Source of the DNA: Opisthorchis felineus | Lineage: Eukaryota > Platyhelminthes > Trematoda > Opisthorchiida > Opisthorchiidae | Assembly: GCA_004794785.1 (NCBI GenBank) | Contig: SJOL01009490.1 | Location: 570,270 to 634,269, forward strand | Length of the DNA: 64,000 bases | Reading direction: 5' to 3' | In this document: piece after piece, positions 12,561-23,598 of the stretch | Layout: the number at the start of each line of letters is the position of its first letter | How positions within the stretch are numbered: position 1 is the first letter of the stretch | Made by a program: the position numbers and the translations under genes | The notes under the pieces: generated by a model | Told to the model about the DNA's origin: nothing | The model's input: the letters and a program-made list of their open reading frames with translations, nothing else | Database searches by the model: none

Positions 12561-12584
12561 CTAATTGATATTCACTTTGAGAGG

Positions 12585-13325
12585 AATCAACCGAGCATCA
12601 TCATTGTTCATATTAGCAACTCCGGGTGAAAACGCTGATGTTTTACTGTCATAATGCTATTAGGTTGTTTGAATAAGGTTGTATGCTGGAAAGGAAAATG
12701 AAACAGAAAAGGGGACCTAGTGCTGGACTGGCACAAAAAAATTCGGGGCACCCACACCTCCGACAATCAGTCAGACCATCTGAATATAAATCAATGGCAC
12801 GAACACTCCTGACATTGGTTGGTCGCGTTTGGTTCGGAGTCTCCAGTCAAGCGCGAAGACGGTCACGTGGATCTTATCCTAAAAGGTTAAAATCACCAAC
12901 GGACCCAAACGTTTCTTGACCTACCTCATTCCATTCAGCCATGTCAAATTCTATTAACATCTATGTTTCCACTACTCCGAATTAGTCACGGAGAAAAACG
13001 CTTCTTCACGGGCGGTAACCCGGCTTGAGTAACTGATGGCCGTACGAACTCAGCTTGCAGTATCAGATTCATTCTTCGAGTGAACTACCGTCAATCCCAC
13101 TAGCAACCCGTCTCCTCATCACCGCATACTGAATTCTCTGGTTTCAGTCAACTCCAACCGTAGTTCCAAGATATCGATGTCCCAAGACCTGAAGATGTCT
13201 GGGAGCCTCCTCCTTATTCGGCCATGTGTTGCAGCCGTGCATAGTACGGCCGGCACAGTGGTCTGACATACGCGTCCTTTAAGACTTATTGGTATGCCAT
13301 TATCAGGCTGCAAGTGGCACAAACT
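12585..13325 (-). mobile_element. RTE-like LINE, 3' part (minus)
   Basis: The reverse frame at 13119-13322 begins PISLKGRVCQTTVPAVLC, which matches the S-L-K-G-R-V-Y-Q-x-x-V-R-A-V-L-L-Y-G-C-E segment of the RT thumb in RTE-like LINEs. Beyond a frameshift the reverse strand reads a VMRRRV..GSSLEE block, then VGDFNLLG and DPRDRLRA.LETP. The last part corresponds to the C-terminal R-L-P-G-W-G-P-R-D-P-x-x-x-W-L-E-T block. The 3' untranslated part (12585-12700) resembles the 3' ends at 52.8, 55.2 and 60.3 kb and finishes in an ATGATG-type repeat. It is a 5'-truncated, frameshifted copy. Confidence 0.6.
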
Positions 13326-13429
13326 GACAATTATTATTGGCTTTTGAGAGTGTGCTGACTTCGCCTCGTGGCTTTGGCCCCACGGATACCATCAAAATCT
13401 TAATCCAGACAGTGGGTGAACAAAGTTCC

Positions 13430-14440
13430 TTGTTCGGTATTCGTTATCAGTGTCTCAAGGTTAACAGAAGGAGCGCCGGAGATTTCACCACGTATGTCGG
13501 TGTGGTCAACAAATAACGCGAAAGCTTCAAGCTTAGCACCATGACCGAGGATTAATTCAAGTGTCTGAACTTCGTGGCAGGTATTTGAACGCGGCGCGAT
13601 GCAGGTATTTGCACCCGGTTACCATATCCAATTTCACAGAATCCATATGTGATACTTAAGGAACTCGCCAACAACTGCTAGCATCAGTCCCAAGGCTGCT
13701 GCTGCAATGACTGGACATTCTCACTCCCCTCGCTCTGATATGGTATGCAAAGTAATTTCTAAAAAATAGTCAAATTCAAAACGGACTCCAAGAAAACCGC
13801 ACACATCCCGTTCGTTTCGTGATTAATGGCATTCTTCACGCTAGTATCCCTACAGGATCACAGGCACAACTAACGCAGCCAAAAACGCCACGAAGAAGAA
13901 AACTGCAAAGATATCAACTGTAGCTCACGCAAATTTCGGATCAAAAAGATAACGTACTCGGGGGCCGTGGCCGCTACGTTAAGAATGAAATCCCACGGTT
14001 GACAGTATGCATCAGTGGCACACCAGTTACCCATAGACTTGATAAAGGTTCTGACATCACTGTGATTTCGAAAATACCTGGGACGTAATTGGAAGTCCAC
14101 CGGTGGAACACAAAATGTAGACAGTTCGAAGTGCGAATGGCGGAAACCTCAAGCTGACCGGGAATCTGAGCTGCTCCGTAACGCTCATTGGCAATCAATT
14201 CACTGTTTCCCCACGAACTATATGGGCCTTGATATATCCAGACGAGACTGAGTTGATGGGTTCCACCACTTAGACTATTAATGCCATTTGTAACGAAGAA
14301 ACTACAGATGGTCGCAACATGCTTACCGAAACACCAAACACTAGCGAATGCGTGGTCGCTACAGTGACAGCCAAACATGATATCAGTCGGTGCATACGCG
14401 GTACAGAGTCTTTTTAGCTCGGTCACCGCCATTCAGTTTA
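13430..14440 (+). pseudogene. Ty3/Gypsy gag-protease remnant
   Basis: Forward frames read RYQCLKVNRRSAGDFTTYVG and then ESFKLSTMTED, which is the gag block also seen in the 46-49 kb element (VVNRECERFQLLAMT). About 500 bases on, ISGTPVTHRLDKGSDITVIS is the aspartic protease. Its active site reads D-K-G-S (14041-14052) where D-T-G-S is expected, so the catalytic triplet is damaged. The stretch 14160-14440 continues toward the linker before RT with stops. The non-coding join at 13790-13900 is also nucleotide-similar to 47870-47990, so this and the 46-49 kb element are the same family. LTRs were not found. Confidence 0.65.
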
Positions 14441-15399
14441 CAGTCACACTTTTAGGCGGGTCGTTCCACTGCTATCCAGAAAGCTAAGGCAAGGCCTATG
14501 GCTGCCACCTTGACGTCGTGGTCGGGCTTGAGTACTGCAGCGATTCTACGGACTACACTGGTTGGAACCTTGTTTCTCAAGGTGCGCCCATGCATAGAAG
14601 TTTAAAGCGGAGCAGTCATGCCAAGAACAGCAAGACCCTCTACTACAAGTAATCTTGCTATCCTCTGCGATGGGAGTATAAAGGCAGTAAGGTGTTTCCA
14701 CCAGGCAACCAGCATGTCCACATTCATGGAAGCAGCAATGCTGTAGTTTTCCGACGGAGGATGGGTAAAATGATTTTGGCCCTAAAACCCGCATACTCCG
14801 GTTGCCAAACGGTTGACCGTGACCGCCGGCGCATTCCCCAATACGGTCAAAATATTTTTAAAGTCAAAGAATCCGGTGCTGCTAGAAAGGCACCTGTTGC
14901 GTGCAGCCACACCAGGACTGAGAGAGCAATGCTTTACTCCCGGCGCCGTTTCGTTAGCCAAACCCCTGCAGCCGAGGAAGGTCAGAAAATTGAGCCATCG
15001 TCTCCAATCTGGGTGCACCCTACTGTCCGATGCTTCATGGGTCGCGCTTTTGAGTCAGATGCCAGAGCCAGGTTCCCCGAACAAAACCCTGCATCCTCCT
15101 ACCAGCCTGTGGGTTAGAATATTGAGTTAAATGATCAACCAAACCCCATCCCTCGGCCAGAGCGAGATCCTTCCTTCTAAAGCTGTACTGTATGTCAATT
15201 TTGGCAAACAAGCGGTGGTCACCGAAAACATATACTCTCCGAAACACACATATAAGACCCAAGCTAGGTTATACGTCCCAAAGTGCCAAGGACGAACTCG
15301 GCTCTCCCACATCTCTCTCCGTTTGCTCGGTGGCTCAGACGCGATGACTCATGGAATGCATGGCGTGGAATTTGCCTCCAGCCCTACAGCTAAACCCGC
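14441..15399. other. Unassigned sequence, possibly RTE LINE 5' region
   Basis: Open frames overlap here (plus 14692-15117, 14813-15130 and 15131-15445), but none shows the start of an apurinic endonuclease domain. Because the RTE-like LINE becomes readable from about 15400, part of this stretch may be its 5' end. I cannot prove that. Confidence 0.3.
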
Positions 15400-16244
15400 T
15401 TCGCTGGACTGGATTCTAGTAAACAGTCACCTTGGCGACGTCTAGTTGTCCAGCTCAACCCAACACAATGCCTCTGGACATAAAACGTTGCCCGCTTGTA
15501 GTTTCCGCATATCCCTCAAACGGACTGTGACGTTGAGAGGGATACTTTCTATCAGGGGTTATCCAGGCTCATTTGTCAAGCAAGATGCACTGATATTGTG
15601 ATAACGGATAGTGACTTCTCCAAATGTGTTGTGATCATGAACTCTTTCTGGCCAGTTGGGTTACGTGGGTATCAGCTGCCAGTGGAGAGCTAAAACTCAA
15701 GACCGCCGTTCCTTCTGAGGCACCCCACCTGATTTCGATTACTCCATGGTGCTTGCATGCCCCGACAATTCGTTCCTCCTCAGGCCCTCGCAAGTCAGCT
15801 AGAAACATACCAACGCACCACCTTCGAAGAACTACCATAGCCCAACAGTATCGAACTGAGCTGGCCCGACAACTTTTCACGGTAAACCAATACCGTACTG
15901 GTTGTGGGCATATGGATGAAGTGTGGCAAAATGTGAAAACAGCCATGCTAGCGGCGTCCAGTGCCGTCTAACCAGCTTCTCCGATTTGGCCACACGACCA
16001 TTGGATGTTATCGAGATTGCCGTCCATGATTGTTGCCAGGAAATTCATACCACCAAGCAACGAGTAAGACGGCGCACGCAAATCCCGCAAACGTCAATAG
16101 TAAAGAGCCTAAAGGAAGACTTATACCTCTGGTGGGCAGCAAAAACTCGGGAAATATGGAGCGCTTTTGCTACCGGAAACAACCGTGCCTTATAAGAACA
16201 GATGCGGTCGAATGGCCCTAGGAAAGCAGCGGTCTCTGAAACAA
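15400..16244 (+). mobile_element. RTE-like LINE (outermost element), left half
   Basis: SLDWILVNSHLGDV at about 15400-15440 resembles the D-W-x-P-V-x-S-R-L-x-x-V-R-L endonuclease segment of RTE LINEs. The frames at 15624-15971 and 15923-16195 read the endonuclease-RT linker: RTELARQLFTVNQ, then HMDEVWQNVKTAMLAAS, then SLKEDLYLWWAAKTREIWSA. The last is the same segment as TRKTKEMEGEKNAENIRKPF in the RTE copy at 53.8 kb. Just before 16244 another frame reads NGPRKAAVSETT, matching STGPRRALVSETV of that copy. The reading then stops at the edge of a Gypsy LTR-like repeat and resumes at about 41.9 kb with RT sequence, so this is the left half of an interrupted element. Confidence 0.65.
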
Positions 16245-16462
16245 CGTGAGAGTTTTTGCCGCCTCGACCAAATACGAAGTACAGCGGCTGCACCGTCGAA
16301 TATACATATTTCGGGTGACCTCGAAAACGATGAATTCATCAGCACACAAAAAGGGCACGTGGCCAGTAGGATGAGATGCGCAACAATGCGGAAAAGACTC
16401 GAAAGTTAAAAGTTCAAATTTTCAGAGGGTAAATTTGTCAATGACTGGAAAATTAAACGGCT
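16245..16462 (-). repeat. LTR-like repeat, 3' end of nested Gypsy element
   Basis: This stretch aligns with 41643-41873 in the same orientation. Shared blocks include CGTCGAATATACATATTT, AATCAGCACACAA, GTGGCCAGTAGGATGA and AAATTTTCAGA. It follows the integrase end of the minus-strand Gypsy element and abuts the RTE LINE, as a 3' LTR should. The two copies have many substitutions and small indels, implying an old insertion. No target-site duplication could be made out. Confidence 0.6.
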
Positions 16463-18112
16463 TTTTGCGGAAGCTGATTTCACCAACACCCCTTGGGTGA
16501 AAACTCAGTTTTGCAAAGAGCTGTTTGATGCCGTCGGCGATCTGTCTACCTTCTTGGAAGAAGATTTTGTTTTCAAGCTGACGCGGTTTGTGTTAACTTC
16601 GGCTGCGTGGCACCAGGCGTGATTGCCTTCGGTTCAAAAGTGTCGATGATGAAGTCAGGCTATAGGTTGACGTTGCAAGCTGGTGGCCCTGAGTGATGGC
16701 ATCGACGGAGTTCATTCTTGTGCCGCCTCCAGATGTCTTGGTCAACGGAGACATCGTATACTACGCTCCCACGTTTTGGTAAAACGTGGCTAGAATCCAG
16801 GGCCCGTGCTTTGCCCGATAGTCACGCGCAAAAGCACATGCGCCCGTGTCAAATTGGGCCGCTTTGTCTTCACTGTGGTCCGGGGACAAGTAACCAGTGT
16901 CAAAAGCGTAGCCGGATAGAAAATCTGCAATTTTTGGCCAATGAGTGCTTCAACAGGTGATTTCCACTCTTTCAGAGAGTCATTCGTGATGACATTCCTC
17001 CAGGAAAACTATTGGAAGCAGCCGGAGCTGAACCGCGCTCCATTAACCGACACTAGAGTCTCCGGCAGGCAATGTCGACTGAAGATCTGAGACAGAATTC
17101 CCAGGAAGTCGGTTTTCGTTGACGGGACAACAGGTACAATTTCTGGCCACTTGGAGAAAGTGTCGACCAAGGTGAGGTAGGTTACATCATTACTAGGGCC
17201 AGCGTAGTCGACATGCACCGGTGACCAGGGTCGTCCTGGTCGAGGCCAGGCAGCAGGCTGCAGGCGCTGAGCATTTCTTGCGGATTACTGACGTTGCGAG
17301 TAGTCTCTGGCATAATCTCAGATGTCGCGACCCTTGTCCGGCCAGTAAACGCAACTAGGGGCGATTGATTTCATCCGGTTTATCTAAGGATGCCCTGGAT
17401 GAAACTGCTTCAGAACTCGGAGGGTCGTGTCCCCACAACACGGCCTTCGCACATGAAGCAGCCATTATCAAATGACAAGAATTCTTAACAATGTAAAGAG
17501 GCCGGAGTTTGTCCGAGGATTCCGTAGGTCAACATGTCTCATGTCAACATGAAAAAAAAGAATCGTCTTTTGCAATGTTGGAAGAGCCGAAGTCTCACGC
17601 TGGACATGCGTCACAATCACCGGTATGCGAAGACTATTTTGAGCAACTGCTGGCTGGCGTTGCCATAGATGGACAAGGTGGCGATGACGGAGTCCTCTCC
17701 TGGGGCAGTATGGTTGCCGATCAGACGTGAGAGTGCACCCGCTAGGCCGAAATTTTATGTGCGACGAAACTGGATTTCGAAAACGTAGCCAAGTAGGGCA
17801 AGTGCCCAACGTTGCAGGCAATTCGCCGAATGAGCGGGTACACCGGGTTACCAGCCAAAAGTGGACTAAAGAGGCTCGTTATCGGTCAAAAAAGTGAATC
17901 GGAGGCCGTGTAATAACTTGCATAAGCGGTGGGCGGCAAAGACTAGCGCTAGCGCTCCTTTCTCAATATCACCATAGCGTTGTTCCTCTGGTGTAACTGA
18001 CATGAATGCGTGCGTGATCGCTTTCTTAGTTTAGTCCGGGAATACGTGAAGGATGAAAGCATCGACACCGTAAGCGGGGACATCAACTGCCACGACAATT
18101 CGCAGCTTGGGA
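16463..18112 (-). pseudogene. Ty3/Gypsy pol, RNase H and integrase (minus)
   Basis: Reading the reverse strand downward from 18112: LRIVVAVDVPAYGVDAFILH is the RNase H start. It is followed by ITHAFMSVTPEEQRYGDIEK, ALALVFAAHRLCKLLHG and RWALALLGYVFEIQFR, in the standard Gypsy RNase H order. The integrase core reads HVDYAGP at about 17200-17218, VDTFSKWPEIVPV, and then LVSVNGARFSS. The second catalytic Asp (usually S-D-N-G) is replaced by Val in V-N-G, and several stops and frameshifts are present. The C-terminal domain is unreadable before the LTR. The piece begins abruptly at the CR1-1 3' end; its gag-protease-RT half lies at 39.7-41.5 kb. Confidence 0.75.
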
Positions 18113-18432
18113 TAATAATAACAACAATGTCTATCCCCAACTGGTGGGTGGCATGCTGTCAGGCATGATCATAATGTTACAGTCAGAATGAAGGCATGAC
18201 CAGCGGAGTTTTTGGGTAAAGGGGATTGCGCAGAAAACGGAGTGTCCTTAACAGTGGGCGTTATCGAAAATAGACTTGGTCACGCCTAAATCAGCATTGG
18301 CGGGGAAAGAGGATTTCTAGGATTCTTCCTTCTTCTGGAGAACACGCAGAGCTGATACAAGGTCAACTCTCTAAGAATTGAAGGTGGAGGGCAAAAGCAA
18401 AACAAGGGACATCCTGCCTGGTACATCATATG
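18108..18432 (-). repeat. CR1-1 3' terminal segment
   Basis: The same 3' terminal sequence is seen at 23569 and 32465: a TAA/AAC-type microsatellite (18113-18126), then CCCCAACTGGTGGGTGGCAT, the imperfect palindrome CATGCT-GTCA-GGCATG (18152-18167), and GATCATAATGTTACAGTCAG. On the element's own strand this is the extreme 3' end, finishing in a TTA-type repeat as CR1-like LINEs do. The BEL 5' LTR cuts the upper side. Confidence 0.8.
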
Positions 18433-18801
18433 TGTATCGTCCATTACTTTGACATTTGAAATTCCCCACGTTTCTTGTCCCTATTTATAACCCCCGCTCC
18501 ACTTTTGTGTTTAGTTCGTCCATATGAACTGACGTTTGATTGCCCTTACTACTGCACCCATTTGGCCTTCAGGTCATTCAGCCATTTGTGGCCGACCTTA
18601 CGCACGTGTGACTGTCTCACGTGGGAGCCTGTTTGCTCATTTGGTTCGCACTTTTGTAGTCCAAGTGGACCATTTGTTGTTGGCTAGTATCTACTGTCGA
18701 GTACCGTATAGAAACCCAGCTCCGACTTTGTTTTGCCTTCCCGGAGGTTCTGGTATTACGCGTCACTCGAAGACACCGTTTGCTTAGTACGGTACTTGAC
18801 A
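18433..18801 (+). repeat. BEL 5' LTR
   Basis: It begins TGTATCGTCCATTACTTTG and ends about ACTTGACA. It matches the 3' LTR with roughly ten substitutions or single-base indels over 350 bases, apart from an 11-base difference next to the end. An AATAAA polyadenylation-type signal lies just beyond (about 18820). Confidence 0.85.
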
Positions 18802-18933
18802 GTACGTCGTCTTGCTTGAAATAAAGATGTCAACGTTTGGAACCATTATGAAGGAAGCAAGGGTGCGGAAACTATTGAAGCTGCAGGGGAAACATTTGCA
18901 ATGCCGTTTGCTTCGCATCCCGGGTGCTTGTAA

Positions 18934-20100
18934 GTACTTTGTGCATCTACTCGTAAAATTAATGTAGCTAGGAAAGCATTAAAGATTGCTCAGCTCCAGG
19001 AATATCGAGTTAAGCTAGAGGTTGAGCTCCGGAGGGCTCTCCTAGAGGCACAGAGTAAAACCGAGTTAGCCAAAATTGGGCTAGAGGCCGAAGAGGACTC
19101 ACCGGATGAAGTCTGGGAACCAGTGACCTCAGCTGACCGGTTACCACAGTACGTGAAGTCACAGGTAGATGAAAAACCTCTAGGATATGCTAATGATATA
19201 GGAGGGTTATCTCCAGGGCCAAAACCGGCCATTTCCATCACCCTAGTGACAACCACTGTGGAACTACCAAAGGTGGAACCATCATACTTTGATGTTAATC
19301 CGAGTCATTACTGGAGGTTCACACGACAATTTGAGATATATATTGAAAGCAAGGTGAAGGACGCCGGTCAGAGGCTCCTGTATTCGATCCACTACTGTCA
19401 GTGCAACGCGAAGGCAGCCATTGAAGAATGTGTGATGCTCCCGCCGGAAATAGCATACACCTGGGCTCGAGAGATCCTACGCAATCTTTTCGGCCAGCCT
19501 CATATTATTGCTCGCTTTCTACTCAAAAGCCTGTTCCGACTGGCACGACAGACCACTGAAGCAGCCAAGTCTCCGTCGGACTTGCGCATAAAAATGCGAA
19601 GTTGTGAAATTGCGCTAACGCAAATGCGTTACGTTTCAGATTTGCACTCACTTGCTGTTGTAGAGAGGATCGTAGGTTTTCTTCCCTCGCCATTGCAGCA
19701 CAACTGGGCTGAGATGGCAGATAAGATGTCGATGACTGGCCGGGACTCAATGTTCACTGACTTGACTGGGTTTATGGACACGCGCTCCAGGGTTGCACGA
19801 AGCCGGTTTGGGCAACTGGCTCGAGAAGGGGAAGTAAGATGCCCTCTTGTACCGCTAACTTCCACCAACCAAGCTCCTAGACGGAATGGTTTCACGAGCT
19901 TCTTGACCAATATAAGGCCAGACGCAGACAGTAGTCCAAGCACTTTCCCATTATTTTCACAGCCCCACCCAATTTCTGGCTGCCAGCGCTTCCTATCTAT
20001 GGAAGATCCCGATAGGTGGAGGTGCATACGGGAACATAATGTATGCTTTGTTTGCTCAGGCGACTCCCACATGGGTAAAGATTGCAAGTCAGTCGTTTGA
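18934..20100 (+). pseudogene. BEL/Pao gag
   Basis: The frame is open for 388 codons from an upstream stop (18931-18933) to TGA at 20098-20100, with no in-frame Met near the front, so the true start is uncertain or lost. The first part (RKALKIAQLQEYRVKLEVEL onward) is a charged coiled coil. The middle (PSYFDVNPSHYWRFTRQFEI, then ECVMLPPEIAYTWAREIL) is the BEL gag domain often annotated as DUF1759. The C-terminal end carries a CCHC zinc knuckle, C-x2-C-x4-H-x4-C (20045-20085), for RNA binding. Gag would form the particle that packages element RNA. The reading frame has no internal stop, which fits the low LTR divergence. Confidence 0.85.
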
Positions 20101-20136
20101 TGTGGCCAGTCGGGTTGTAGGGGACGATACCATAGG

Positions 20137-20625
20137 TTGTTGCATGCATCAAAACCCGAAAACAAAGCGGGGACGTCTTCAGAGGCGGAGGGTTTTTGTG
20201 CCTTAACTCAAGGTAGTCAGCTTCCAACACGCCTAGGAGTTATTCCTGTTAAGCTTGACACTTCAGCAGGAAGGGTTACAATGTATGCGTTTTTGGATAC
20301 CGGGTCCGACATTACAGTAGTAAAGCGGGGCCTTCTGGTAAGAAACGGGGTCAGGCTGCTACCCACCTCTATGGTCATTGCTACACTGGGTGGTCCCATG
20401 GAATGCACCTCCGAATCCAATGAAATCAGGCTGTTATCAATGAATGAAAGTCAGTCGATAAATATAGACAGGGCATTAGTCTTTGACAACCTACCCATGC
20501 TACCTGTCCCATCTATTAAAGAAGTGGCTAGCTCGTGGCCGCACCTTCACGAATTCGCCTTTGACGAATTAGATGAAGACGCGGTAGGAACCCTTATCGG
20601 ATCTGATGTATCCGAAGCGCATTGA
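20137..20625 (+). pseudogene. BEL/Pao aspartic protease (peptidase A17 type)
   Basis: Retropepsin-like segment: VIPVKLDTSAGRVTMYAFLD leads into the catalytic D-T-G-S at 20296-20307, and LIGSDV near the end is the family's second conserved block. The usual role is cleaving the gag-pol polyprotein. It lies directly after gag, separated by a short gap and a frame change, where BEL elements normally read through into pol. After 20625 the RT palm with its YMDD-type motif should follow; the sequence instead jumps to RNase H-region material within about 200 bases. Confidence 0.8.
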
Positions 20626-20744
20626 GTATTCGATCGGCGCTTGGAAGATAAAAAAAATAGCCATTTGCCATAAAGACCTTACTTGGTTGGATATTTCTTG
20701 GTCCGATAGGAATTGGGGCGAGGCAGGAGGTTATCAGTCATTGT

Positions 20745-21248
20745 GTGATCGGGTACAGTCAGGACGTCCACAAGCCTTTGCAGCGGCTCCACAACTCGAA
20801 ATTCACAAATACTTCAGCACACAACACTAGTCTCTCCACAGAGGACCAGAAAGCATTATTGACAGTAAAGACTGGTGCGGTGCGGGTGGCCCCCCTTAAG
20901 TCCGTTGCAGTACCAAGGCTAGAGTGTACAGCTGCGTGTTTGACTGTCCGAGTAGCAGATCTAATTGGAATAAGTGAAAAGGGCTACTTCCAGCATACTC
21001 TGTTTTGGACAGACTCCGTGATACCCATGTACAGTGTCCATAACATATCTTCTAGACTTTGTACCTTCGTCGTAAATCCACTGACAATTATTCGTGATGC
21101 GTCGTCACCTACTCAATGGATACACGTAACGTCGGGGAAAAACCCAACCGATGTTGTCTCTCGAGGGACATACAACCTCAGTCCGCTGCGTGGATGGTTA
21201 ACTGGACCAAGATGTTTACTCGAACAAGAGAGTAATTGGCCTCCATAG
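20745..21248 (+). pseudogene. BEL/Pao RNase H-region fragment
   Basis: The frame reads VRVAPLKSVAVPRLECTAAC, LFWTDSVIPMYSVHNISSR, CTFVVNPLTIIRDASSPTQW and then GKNPTDVVSRG. This is the typical order of the pol segment after the BEL RT, including the W-T-D-S block and the W-x-H-V-x-S-x-x-N-P-A-D-x-x-S-R-G block. The RT that should precede it is deleted. A similar jump follows: 21255-21420 holds RFSCWVKLQKVVAWSLRY, the pre-integrase helix, and then SDSLVRTVHVRTAGIVLKR at about 21510-21570, the C-terminal domain after the integrase core. The core between them is missing. Confidence 0.75.
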
Positions 21249-21739
21249 CATCGATTGAAGCCGCCCGAGTTGAAGAGCTCTGTAGTACATGTTCAAAAAC
21301 TAGAACGAAATGATGGCGTATGCCTACTAATAGCCCGGTTCTCCTGTTGGGTGAAGCTACAGAAGGTTGTAGCCTGGTCACTACGTTACAGCCAGTATCT
21401 ATTGATTAAAGCAGTTAAGGTGAGGAAAGGGGCTCTACCCTCTGGTGGAGATGTACCTCATGAAAAGTGGCCTGTAGTGGTAGTAGGTGGTTGTGAGGCG
21501 AACTCAGACAGCTTAGTAAGAACCGTGCATGTTAGAACGGCGGGTATCGTTCTCAAGAGGCAAATTAGAAAGGGAGACGCGACTGGGCTTGTACTCAATC
21601 GAAGCCGAAACTTGTGGCAGGAAGGGACTCGGACCATTTTTGCCGATGGTTGATGGGGTACCTTAGAATGGAGCTGAGCACAGGTAGAGTGCAAGAACCG
21701 GGGCGCCCGCTGAGTCAACGTGCAGAACTTGGCGGGCAG

Positions 21740-22097
21740 TGTATCGTCCATTACTTTGACATTTGAAATTCCCCACGTTTCTTGTCCCTATTTGTATCCC
21801 CGCTCCACTTTTGTGTTTAGTGCGTCCATATAAACTGACGTTTGATTGTCCTTACTACTGCACCCATTTGGCCTTCAGGTCATTCAGCCATTTGTGGCCG
21901 ACCTTACGCACGTGTGACTGTCTCACGTGGGAGCCTGTTTGCTCATTTGGTTCGCACTTTTGTAGTCCAAGTGGACCATTTGTTGTTGGCTAGTATCTAC
22001 TGTCGAGTACCGTATAGAAACCCAGCTCCGACTTTGTTTTGCCTTCCCGGAGGTTCTGGTATTACGCGTCAATCGAAGATACCGTTTGCTCGTTACA
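21740..22097 (+). repeat. BEL 3' LTR
   Basis: It is about 97 percent identical to the 5' LTR by eye over 350 bases, from TGTATCGTCC to CGTTTGCT, and then ends CGTTACA. It is followed by ATAAG, the partner of ATATG at the left flank. It ends inside CR1-1 3' UTR sequence. Confidence 0.85.
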
Positions 22098-22102
22098 ATA
22101 AG

Positions 22103-23570
22103 AAAACCTCGAATGGCGGAAACTGAGGAGCTGCAACATCGATTCTGATGAGGCAGCAAAATTTCCACCATCAGGCCCGTCAATTTGAACTAAAACTCAA
22201 ACCCACCCCTGGAGCCTTGTGGCCTTGTGCTTTTGTCAAGCGTCACGAAAAGCGTAAGTGGCGATGATGAATTGAGGTGATTAGCAGTACAAATAAATGG
22301 TATCAGGAATCTCAGAAACACGGTTTAGGGTGAATCCGTTGACACTAAGTGGTTTTGTAGTGGAATCGGCGTAACTGTAACGACCGTTTCGCTGATTGAG
22401 CAACGAGCATCAAGGTTAGGAACAAACCGGCAAAACTCCGAACGAATGGTTACACAAATGTGCTGTACTATAAAAATAAAAGTAAATACAAAATTACAAA
22501 CCTCAACGGTTTTCAACAAACGGTGAGGTACTACAAAAAGCAAGCAAAGCTGAGATGGATCAACAGCCAACGCGTGATCGAAACCGGGTCACAAATTGAT
22601 GCAATAACACAAATCTATGGCCGACCAGAATTTCGGTACAAAAATAGTATATCTGACGCGGTAAAGACGACTTGCGTAGCAAGGAAAACGAAAGATACAA
22701 GGGTCTCTGTCAAACTGAAATAGAGTTCAATTATATCAAAACTAAAAGGGGCGGTTCATTTGACTTGATAACCGGGAATGAAGTCATTCAAGATGGGAGG
22801 CAATTTTAAAGATATACAAAGTTGCAACAGTAAGAGTTGCTTGAGAAAGGCAGTTGGTGCTAACGCACAAGACGGAACCCGACTTTGTGAGTAATACAGA
22901 GTGAAAGTCACCGAGATGTTGAGATCCAAACAGAAGGTTCGGCAGATTAGGATGAACGCGTCTTGGAGGCGGCTGTGGCCAGGTGGAGAGTATTTTTTTC
23001 GTAGTCGCGGGTAAGAGGACGAGTTGGCAAGAGGGCACAGTCAAAAGTGGGGAGTGAATGGTTGCGGGTATGCTATCAAACTGAGTATGGCAGTGCCGTG
23101 TTATCACTGCACTAACATAATTCGGTTACTGGACAGCCCCGTGACGGGCGTCACGTTTGAGGTGATTGGGCTGTGATGTGCGATTCCGTGAGAAGCAGGA
23201 TTTTTTGGGCTAGTTGAGGGGATCCGGAGAGGTAGAGCAAGGTCAATGTAAGATAGCGGATATTTTTTGTCCGGATGGGGGTCTTTTTGGGTGTAAAGCA
23301 CAGATCGGAGTAAAAAACGTTCAAACATGGCGTCCCAACCAGGTATTGCCGAATGTCGAAGATTGGAAAGAAGGCGGAAACAGATGAGATAAGTAAAGCC
23401 TGGTGGGTTTTCGGAGGCATCAGATAGGATAAAGTTGAATTATAGAGAAAATATTGAACGGGTACTACAAATACAGTAATGACAGTGGGTGGTTAAATGG
23501 GACAGGATGGGGGTAGACTTATTAGCCTAGCGATCAAAGGCTGGCTAAGCTTGTCAATTTATGCTATTAA
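22103..23570 (-). repeat. CR1-1 3' UTR, middle segment
   Basis: This is non-coding LINE sequence. The block TTTGAACTAAAACTCAAACC at about 22185 is shared with 23935 and 32858, and 22783-23430 aligns with 24187-24830 of CR1-2 (CCCGTGACGGGCGTCACG-type block). Short open frames here are incidental. The segment is cut at 23570 by the 3' end of CR1-2. Confidence 0.65.
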
Positions 23571-23598
23571 AAATAGTAATAATAATAATAATAATATT

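Larger units (their letters stand above)
18428..22102 (+). mobile_element. BEL/Pao LTR element, internally deleted
   Basis: Two LTRs (18433-18801 and 21740-22097) flank gag, an aspartic protease and pieces of the later pol. The flanks are ATATG (18428-18432) and ATAAG (22098-22102), an imperfect 5-base target duplication, which is the size expected for BEL/Pao. The host sequence on both sides is CR1-1 3' UTR. Coding order is gag (18934-20100), protease (20137-20625), a RNase H-region piece (about 20840-21250), a piece preceding integrase (about 21255-21420) and an integrase C-terminal piece (about 21500-21560). The reverse transcriptase core and integrase catalytic core are missing, so the copy could not move by itself. 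Confidence 0.85.

Noticed and set aside
13974..14432. 152-codon minus-strand ORF
   Set aside because: Antisense to the Gypsy protease and linker read on the plus strand.
14692..15117. 141-codon plus-strand ORF as a host gene
   Set aside because: Overlapped by other open frames of similar length, with no domain; it may be LINE 5' sequence.
19629..20165. 178-codon minus-strand ORF
   Set aside because: Antisense shadow of the BEL gag frame, with no domain of its own.
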